Source: Euptelea pleiosperma (Eukaryota; Streptophyta; Magnoliopsida; Ranunculales; Eupteleaceae). Taken from it: a DNA stretch of 64,000 bases. The position numbers and the translations under genes are program-made. Under the pieces are notes generated by a model. That model saw only the letters and a program-made list of their open reading frames with translations. It did no database searches and was not told the DNA's origin. The stretch is taken from positions 11,075,501-11,139,500 of the forward strand of contig CM068552.1 of assembly GCA_035048495.1 (NCBI GenBank), written 5' to 3'. Position 1 is the first letter of the stretch, and every line of letters starts with the position of its first letter. Of the stretch, positions 57,176-64,000 are shown in pieces.

Positions 57176-57505
57176 CGCACGTTTGCAAGTGCACATGCTT
57201 TTGCTGGTTCTATTTTAAAGGGAAAACTTGAGGCTTCACCTCTTGGGCTTCATTTATCCACAATTAAAAGCATCTCTATGTATTTTGAGCATTCCTAATC
57301 CAAAACTAAATTTTTTCAGTCTCATTTTCTTCCATATGTACGCACGTTTGCAAGTGCACATGCTTTCTCTGGTTCTATTTTAAAGGGAAAACTTGAGGCT
57401 TCACCTCTTGGGCTTCATTTATCCACCATTAAAAGCATCTCTATGTATTTTGAGCATTCCTAATCCAAAACTAAATTTTTTCTGTCTCATTTTCTTCTAT
57501 ATGTC
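57176..57505. repeat. Tandem duplication of 165 bp
   Basis: CGCACGTTTGCAAGTGCACA starts at 57,176 and again at 57,341, and the two units differ at only a few positions. The other block copy has no such duplication. Confidence 0.88.
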
Positions 57506-57567
57506 ATCAAAAGAGACACTATAGCACACATCTACGGTGTACCAAACTTGGGGCACATGGAAAATCA

Positions 57568-57875
57568 AGGTTTAAAGGGGGCCACTATAATGGTATAACG
57601 GACTGGGGGCGTTACCTTTTTCTGTTATAATGCCCATTATAACGCACAGGGAAAAAAAACGGAAAATAACGGCACCAAATTTCAAATTCTCAATACTTTA
57701 TAACGGAAAGAAGGAAAATAATGGAACTACCGGGTGTTATTTTAACAAAACAATTTCACAAAATAACGTAAAAATAATGGAGTTCTAACGCCGTTATTTT
57801 CTGAGCTTTAAAATGGTACATAGGGAGGTCCGAATCTGTTATATCGGCAGTTAATTTTTTTAACCATGTGAAAAA
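57568..57875. mobile_element. Family F element, counterpart of 46,545-46,855
   Basis: Starts CAAGGTTTAAAGGGGGCCAC and ends TTTTTTTAACCAT. The same flanks as the left block copy (CACATGGAAAAT before, GTGAAAAAT after) show it was duplicated with its surroundings. Confidence 0.75.
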
Positions 57876-58098
57876 TATCCACTATGTAGGTACTAGGGAT
57901 CATTCGTCATTGTTAACCATTTAACCATCTCACCAATGTGAATCCGTACACACTACACACACACACACAGCATGTAAGGCCCATCTTGAACCACATAACA
58001 CATGAGCCGGCCCCACATGATATGTGGGGTCTCGATGCTCTGACACTTGGCACATTGGAGGGAGGTGAGCTAGCATGTGGGACCCACCTAATATGTTG

Positions 58099-58645
58099 AT
58101 AGCAAGACACATTTGACCCACTTGGCATGTGGAGTCGCACGATATTTGAATTACTAACACATGAACGCCACATGACTTGTGGAACCTTGATGCAGTGACA
58201 TGTGATACGTGGGGAGTCCACTTAACCTGTGAGAGCCACTGATACTCAAGTGACTAGATGTGGGCCCACATGAGTGTACTTCGTGTCCACTATTGCTCAT
58301 AATTCAACTAAACACTAAACGAAGATTTGGGCGAGTTCGATATGTGCAGATTAAACGCACGTATTTTTTCATTGGATTTGAACATTTTTTCATCATGGGC
58401 TTCTTGAACGGGCCTATGGAAGAGTTCTAAGCCCATAATGAAAAAAGACTTAAATCCAATAACTAGAAATCAACAATTAGGCTAATTTTTGGTATGTGGG
58501 TCCACAAAGAGATGGAATAAACATTCATAAGGTGAGTGTGGACCTGGAATAATGTGACAAATGTCGTATTTTGCAAAGTTTGCCAATTCATGTTGCACAT
58601 GGTTTTATTCTATATCATCTATACTATGAGATTTATGTCCGTCAA
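58099..58645. other. Intergenic before the tRNA gene
   Basis: GTGGGACCCAC-type and CATGTGG-type phrases recur around 58,080-58,280. Family G-like arms are present at 58,370-58,540. No gene. Confidence 0.4.
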
Positions 58646-58718
58646 TCCGTTGTAGTCTAGTTGGTCAGGATACTCGGCTCTCACCCGAGAGACCCGGGTT
58701 CAAGTCCCGGCAACGGAA
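58646..58718 (+). tRNA. tRNA-Glu (CTC)
   Basis: 73 nt. Acceptor arms TCCGTTG and CAACGGA pair fully, with A as discriminator and no encoded CCA. The anticodon stem CTCGG/CCGAG encloses CTCTCAC, giving anticodon CTC. The T arm GACCCGGGTTCAAGTCCCGG supplies the B box (GGTTCAAGTCC), and TAGTCTAGTTGG the A box, for RNA polymerase III. A T-rich stretch (TTTATTTTT) about 4 nt downstream should end transcription. The sequence shows no stem mismatches, so it looks functional. Confidence 0.97.
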
Positions 58719-59054
58719 ATTTATTTTTAGCTGCAATTTTTCTTGCATTACAGACACCGATTTTATCTGTCTTTCCTTGAGTGAAACGGAACTCATTTGC
58801 GAGGGTTTGTTTTCTCCCAAACAAGATATGGGTTCTCTGATCATCCCCCTTCGAACCTCGCTTCTTCTCGACGGTTTCCTCATCTGGTAAGCTACAATCA
58901 ATCTCATTCAGTAAATTCCGACGTTGATCGATACAAGTTCCGAGTATGCAATTCGTCAGGTTAAGCAAATCAAATGGCTTTGATTACATAGAGATTACCA
59001 GACACAGGTTATTGAGAGTTTTTCTTTTGCTAGTGCCTCACGGTATTGACCCAA

Positions 59055-59385
59055 GGTTTAAAGGGGGCCGTTATAACGGACTGGGGGCGTTACCGTTTTT
59101 CCCTTTATAACGGCTGTTATAATGGAAAAAACACTCAGAGGCAAAACAGAAAATAATGGAAAAAATGGCGCTGAAATTCAAATTTTAAAATTCCAAAAAC
59201 GGAAAATAATGGAAAAAAACGGGCTTTTTTTTTAACAAATTTTTTCCAAAAATAACGGTCGTTATTTTCATTATAATGGCCGCTATTTTTTCTCGTTTCA
59301 ACGGTACGTAACGGGTGAGGTCCGAATTAGTTATAACGGCTGTTATTTTCATTATAATGACCGTTTTTTAAACCTTGATAGAACC
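59055..59385. mobile_element. Family F element (GTTATAAC type)
   Basis: Starts CAAGGTTTAAAGGGGGCCGT and ends CCGTTTTTTAAACCTTG. It is a complete copy with the GGCGCTGAAATTCAAATTTT core. Flanking duplication not clear. Confidence 0.8.
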
Positions 59386-59408
59386 TACTACCTTAGCTAC
59401 CGCTCCCG

Positions 59409-60218
59409 TAGCGGCGAAGCCAGGAATTTGCTCAAGGGTGGCACAATCAATTGAGTAGAACCGTCCGTGGTTTAAAAAACGGATGTTATAACGAAAATAA
59501 CAGGCGTTATAACGGATTCGGACCTCCCCATTACATTATGTACCGTTAAAACGCCATAAAATCATGGTCGTTTTTCTGTTATAACGAAAATAACAACTGT
59601 TATTTTCTGGAAAATTTTGTGAAAAAAATGGTCATTGTTTCCGTTATTTTTATTTGTTTTTGAAAATTTGAATTCCAGTGCAGTTTTTTCCATTATTTTC
59701 GTTATTTTTCGATTTTGCCCCTGAGCATTACAATTCATTATATCGAAAAAAAAAAATGGTAACGCCCCCCTCCATTAATAACGTTATAACGGCCTCTTTT
59801 AAACCTTGAATCACCTACAATATGAGCCACATGGCATATTCTTAGAGATTTCTGACCATATGGATGTTTGGCGCAACCCTATATGAACATATAGACCAAA
59901 AATTAGCCTGACTAGTGATTTCTAAGCGTTGGATTAGAGTCATTTTCATGAGTTGATTTTTAACCGTTGAATTTGAACATTATTTGGGTACAAATATCCA
60001 ATGGTTTGAAACCTTTAATGAGGCTGATTTTTGGTCTGTAGGTCCACTTAGGACTGCCTAAACATCCATACGGTCAGCGTTTCTAATAGGAGGCCCACTA
60101 GACTAAAACTGAAGGGGGGCACTAAGTTTAAATAAATAAACAAAATCAGAAATTTTCTTTTTTGTGATAAAGATTTTCAAAGTGGTGCCCCCTTGGCCCC
60201 TTCCTGGCTCCGCAGCTA
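59409..60218. mobile_element. TIR element carrying nested F and G elements
   Basis: Ends TAGCGGCGAAGCCAGGAA and TTCCTGGCTCCGCAGCTA are inverted repeats of the CAGTGGCGGAGCCAGG style also seen at 27,652. Inside lie a reversed family F element (59,467-59,812) and a family G element (59,815-60,105). A clean target duplication was not found because both flanks are CCGCTCCCGCTCC-like. Confidence 0.6.
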
Positions 60219-61500
60219 TGTTCCCGCTCCCGCTCCTATTACAAAATCTCATTCTCACTCGTGTTTACTAAAAGAAATTCAACTTAAACTTGTTTGCAAC
60301 AGTTGCTTCCTTGTTCTCTTCCGCACCCGCTCCTGCTCCTGCTCCCGCTCCCACTCCCACTTAAAGCAACTAAGGTTCAGTATGATCTGGAGGGATATTG
60401 CAAGTCCAGATGGACCTATCTTTCAGATATTTATTTCTCACCCATTTGGCCCAAAAGGCATATCCCAGTCCTCTGCCCTACATATGCACCATGTGAATGG
60501 CTTTGAGAGCAGCTTTAATTTTAACAAACTTACCTTAATGGAAGAGATGGCTTTAGATAAAATTAAAGGAACAAGATTCATGTAGCCGGCCCCATATCGT
60601 TGGGATAACGGTTATGATCATCAGATGGAATGAGACTATCATACATATCATATACGTGCCAGACACATACCTTCCATGTTTATGGTCTTTACTTTAGGGA
60701 AGCATATTTCTTCTTTTTTAGGGAATGTTTGAAAGAATTTTCAAATGAAGCATATGCCTTCCATGATGGTTGTACTTCCATTGTCATGCCCCAATCCCGG
60801 GTTTACCAGACCCAACCCGTGACTCTTGTTCCGACCTGAAGTCTGTAACCAAGAGTCCCATGGTCCCGCGGGTGAGGTAGGGTAAATAAAAATCGATTGG
60901 AGTTCAAATATAATTTGGGGTACTTAGATCTAAAGGTTAGAAAACACTAATAAAGCTCATTGTTGGTATATATGTCCACCTAGGGATGGGCCAAACATGC
61001 AGCCAGTGATCTCTAAGAGCATTGCATATGGCAAATGCTGTGGTCCACCTAGGGATTAACCAAACATTTAAGTTTAGGGAGGACAACGTAAGAGTGCAAA
61101 AATTGGGCCCTCACCCCCCTCGAATCCACTGTGTGTGTTTGCTAGGGCAACAACATCTTCTTCTTCATTTTTTTCTCAGAGTGCAAGGTGCTGGACTTTC
61201 CCAGGGGGAATAGGGGCTGCAAGGTGTTGAGGAAGGATGGTTAATTATACAGAGTTTTTGGGTTAGGTGTTGGGAAGGGAGTAGGTGTGCTAGATAAAAT
61301 AGGAAGTCTTCCCACAATTTTTGGCTGATTAATGCCTCATTGCCTCCAACGTTGTCAAGGGAGAATAGTCAAAGTTGCTCATGCTCTTTCCTAATGTTAG
61401 TTGCCAAAACTTAAGTGACAATTTAGCTAGATAAAAATTTAAATAATCCTAATCATCAATATGTTCTAGAAGCTTATTGTAGGGTGTATTGACACACACT
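60219..61500. other. Intergenic, low-complexity and fragments, no gene accepted
   Basis: CGCTCC repeats flank 60,225 and 60,335-60,360. A frame at 60,193-60,585 begins in transposon sequence and has no recognised family. CATGCCCCAATCCCGG near 60,785 resembles LTR starts. A family G arm lies near 60,900-61,070. Confidence 0.4.
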
Positions 61501-61516
61501 CAAGTATAATACATTG

Positions 61517-61915
61517 CGGTGGCGTTTAGTATAAAAAATTCAGATAATAAGTCAGATAAAAATGAAATTAAGTGATTTTGGTGATAAATTGGCGATTGGT
61601 AATTTCAGCACTTATCACCAAACTCACTGAAATAAATGAAAAGTAAAAAGTGACTCAACCTTCACTTATTGCAGTAAGTGAATGAATCTTAAAAAAGATT
61701 CTCAGATTCTTTTTTAATACCAACAATGTCATTTTCTTAAAGCTTTTTCTTTTAAAAACTTACAAAATATCCTAATAAAGATTTCAATATACCCACAATG
61801 CCCTCAACTTAGTTTTAAGAGTTAAAAATCTAATTCAAACATAAGTCATTAAGCTAACAGACCTTAAGCATGTTAAGCTTTTAGATCTGATAACTTAATT
61901 TACCAAACGCCACCT
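61517..61915. mobile_element. MITE with GGTGGCGTTT ends
   Basis: GGTGGCGTTTAGTATAAA at the left answers TTTACCAAACGCCACC at the right. Subterminal CAGATAATAAGT/GATCTGATAACTT also pair. About 400 bp, non-coding. No target duplication found. Confidence 0.6.
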
Positions 61916-63400
61916 AAGTCTATGTGTATGTCCCTTTAATATAAGTGCAATAGTTTAATTAAACTTAGTTTAAAATTGAACACTCATGACATGCATAACA
62001 ATGTTCATAAAATAGAATTAAATAAGCTATTAAATAACATGTATGAGAATAAATAAATAAAAAAACAGTCCCCTTTTAATGGGCCTTACCAAAGCTCATT
62101 TATGGCCCAACAAGAAAATCAACGTGAATTAAATAAATTAAAAATGTAAAAAAAATAATATTAAAAAAATCAAACTAAAATTTTAGAAAAATGAAGCAAT
62201 AACTAAGACATGTTCCAATGGGACTCACACTATCTAATAAATTTACTAAAATAACCCTATCAACAAAAGGACAAAAATTAACCTAGTAAGCAAAATGATA
62301 AAGATATCCTTGGTAATGGAATTTTTCGAAAAGTTCCCAAAACTTACGGATAACAAACAATGTTATTCTAATGATCATATAAACTCAAGATACGTGAAAA
62401 GAGGTGTAAAAAGTCTAAATTACCACTAGTAAGCAAAAAGACCAAAATGCCCTTAAGGGGTGAAGCTATTAAAATACCTTAGAATTGTCCAGGGTGTTGT
62501 ATCCATGGCGCTCAAAAGACCCTACCCCTCAACTGATAGGGGCATGTCATAAACCTTCTAACCATGTAACATGACTGTCATCCTCACAAAAATAAGCATA
62601 TTTCCAACAAAAAAAAAAAAAAAACTCCACAAATCCCCTTATAGGTTGAGCACTAGGACATGAAATGGGATAGACATGGTCGGATCTAGGTATATCCATA
62701 TACGTTAACAAGCTGATCTGAATGACTCAGATTCATATCCAAATCAAATCGGTATAGGATCGACCATATCGAACCCATATATATAGATATTATATAGATA
62801 TGCGGGTCGGATCATGAAATGGGCTACCTTTTTTTGGTTGAATTAGTGTTACGAGAAGAAAAATAAATAAATAAAGATACACATAACAAGTCACAACCCA
62901 ACAACACTCTTAGAAGATCAGACAATAATTCCCAACGGTCGTTTTCATTCACTTTTTTTAAAGCTCACTGGGTCCAATTTACACAATCTACGTGACAAAG
63001 ACACATAAAAAAAATGTGACGCCACGTATTTAAAACCTTACAATAACAATCCACAAAAATTTTAAAAAAAAAAACTGGAATAACAAATTTCTCTACGAGC
63101 TGACACTAATCTTATCCAAACACTAAAGGGCTTCCTTTTTATATTCATGGCTCGCGTCACCTTGATTTTCCTCGTCCAAATGCAAAGCTAGATGTGGCGG
63201 ACAACTCTCAACCAAAAGAATACTCTTCGAGCTTTAAAAATACGTGGCATCCTATCCGGCCACTATTATATTCCCACCGACTCTTGAACAGGTCAGCATG
63301 TTCTTTTCTTTCATCTTATCCTACTTGTTGAGGCATCGTCATTGTGCTTCTATGTGTTGACACGTGGGAAATCCAAAGGGAGATGAGTCAGCACCACTGA
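61916..63400. other. AT-rich intergenic, no gene seen
   Basis: No repeat family or coding frame could be supported. A small (ATATAGATAT)-type run lies near 62,780-62,800. Confidence 0.4.
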
Positions 63401-63402
63401 GA

Positions 63403-63560
63403 GTAAAACTTCCGTCACAAGATGTGACCGAAGCAGGTCACAACCTACAATACAATCCACGTGGCATATTATTAGAGGACGCTGACCATATGGATGTTTG
63501 GACATCAGTCCCTCGGTTGACCTGCAAACCAAAAATCGACCTATTTTTGGGTGCATTATT
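63403..63560. repeat. Truncated family I/G composite
   Basis: The left end is GAGTAAAACTTCCGTCAC, then ATCCACGTGGCATATTATTA and GCTGACCATATGGATGTTTG. It stops before the turn of the foldback. Confidence 0.6.
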
Positions 63561-63808
63561 TGGAGAAAAAATTCGCTGTGCCGGGGTCCTTCAAACTTTG
63601 AAGGTCCCCTACCAAAATGTCACACACGTACGACAAGGCCTAAACCCAACCCACGTTTTACCTTGGTTAGTTAGTTAAGGATGGTTAACAAAGGGTATGT
63701 AGGGAATAAATCCACACACCTTCAAAGTACGTACTTTTCTACAGACTTAATTGATATCCTTCACGTGTTGTTGGGTCCGAAGCCCCGAGACAAGTTATGA
63801 GATCCGAT

Positions 63809-63898
63809 TTCGAGGTGCCTAAAGTCGGTTCCGAGGTGTCCAAGATCAGATTCCGAGGTATCCGAAGTCAAGCTCCGAGATATCCGAGGTCAGGTTCC
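63809..63898. repeat. Tandem repeat, 22-bp period, about four units
   Basis: TTCCGAGGTGTCCAAGATCA and variants begin near 63,809, 63,829, 63,851, 63,873 and 63,895. CCTCCGATGCTTAAGTCAGT downstream resembles the R/U5 part of the 9.4-kb LTR, so this is probably the U3 of an LTR cut by the window edge. Confidence 0.6.
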
Positions 63899-64000
63899 AA
63901 GGCCGCTGGACGATCCTGCAAATAACTCGATATGGTAGAATTCCACCAAATGAGCCTCCGATGCTTAAGTCAGTCTGAATAGAATATACGATCAAGTTTA

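Larger units (their letters stand above)
47625..58098 (+). repeat. Duplicated repeat-rich block, right copy, heavily interrupted
   Basis: Same material and order as 42,795-47,085, except for an inverted middle segment. Insertions include the Helitron-like array (48,998-52,586), a G element (53,096-53,460), a family I element (53,828-54,012), a G element (54,499-54,895) and a foldback (55,938-56,140). The match ends at ACCTAATATGTTG (58,098), exactly where the left copy switches to the gene fragment. Confidence 0.72.

Noticed and set aside
58665..58968. Minus-strand frames of 80 and 95 codons containing a RDLNPGL-type string
   Set aside because: The string is the translation of the antisense of the tRNA-Glu T arm (GGGTTCAAGTCCCGG). 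This is a classic false ORF over tRNA genes.
60193..60585. Plus-strand frame of 130 codons
   Set aside because: It starts inside a transposon end and crosses GCTCC repeats, and has no recognised motifs.

Overview
This window is nuclear DNA of a flowering plant. The evidence is a plant-type tRNA-Glu, a single-exon DUF241 gene, a two-exon gene of the plant DUF7796 family, plant-type Helitrons and a very high density of short non-autonomous DNA transposons. A magnoliid or other large-genome, early-branching angiosperm is my guess from the repeat style only. Nothing here is bacterial: there are no operons, CRISPR arrays or replication origins.

Only three functional-looking genes are visible. The DUF241 gene is on the minus strand at 21,303-22,178. 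The DUF7796 gene is on the minus strand, with exon 1 at 35,887-35,297, a 1.3-kb intron holding two inserted MITEs, and exon 2 at 33,995-33,222. A tRNA-Glu(CTC) gene is at 58,646-58,718 on the plus strand. There are two broken genes: a decayed 5S rRNA copy with a poly(A) tail (3,056-3,173) and a copied fragment of the 5' end of the DUF7796 gene (47,086-47,492). The genes do not form a pathway. No open transposase, reverse transcriptase or Rep/helicase frame is visible, so all the mobile elements look non-autonomous.

For reference I name the recurring repeat families. Family F is about 320-400 bp, with ends like CAAGGTTTAAAGG and many GTT-NN-AAC palindromes. Family G is about 250-400 bp, an inverted-repeat element whose arms contain GACCGTATGGATGTTTGG and often a CACGTG box. 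Family H has arms containing GATGAATCAATGGCTGATTT. Family I is about 180 bp, with ends GAGTAAAACTTCT and a long internal hairpin. Family L is about 200 bp, with ends CATGGTTCGAAATCTC. Several copies of F, G, I and L have 9-bp target duplications that can be read directly, which points to Mutator-like elements.

Layout: 0-21 kb is dense in MITEs and tandem repeats, including the 5S retrocopy, three short-period arrays at 7.3-8.3 kb and a minus-strand LTR fragment at 9.2-10.2 kb. The DUF241 gene lies at 21.3-22.2 kb. From 22 to 33 kb there are more MITEs, including a 738-bp purine/pyrimidine palindrome with an 8-bp target duplication. The DUF7796 gene occupies 33.2-35.9 kb. Two Helitrons abut head to tail at 36.4-41.2 kb. 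From 42.8 to 58.1 kb there is an old duplication of a repeat-rich block: the DUF7796 fragment sits at the junction, one internal segment is inverted, and the second copy is split by a 3.6-kb array of about 170-bp Helitron-like units. The tRNA and further nested elements fill 58-64 kb.
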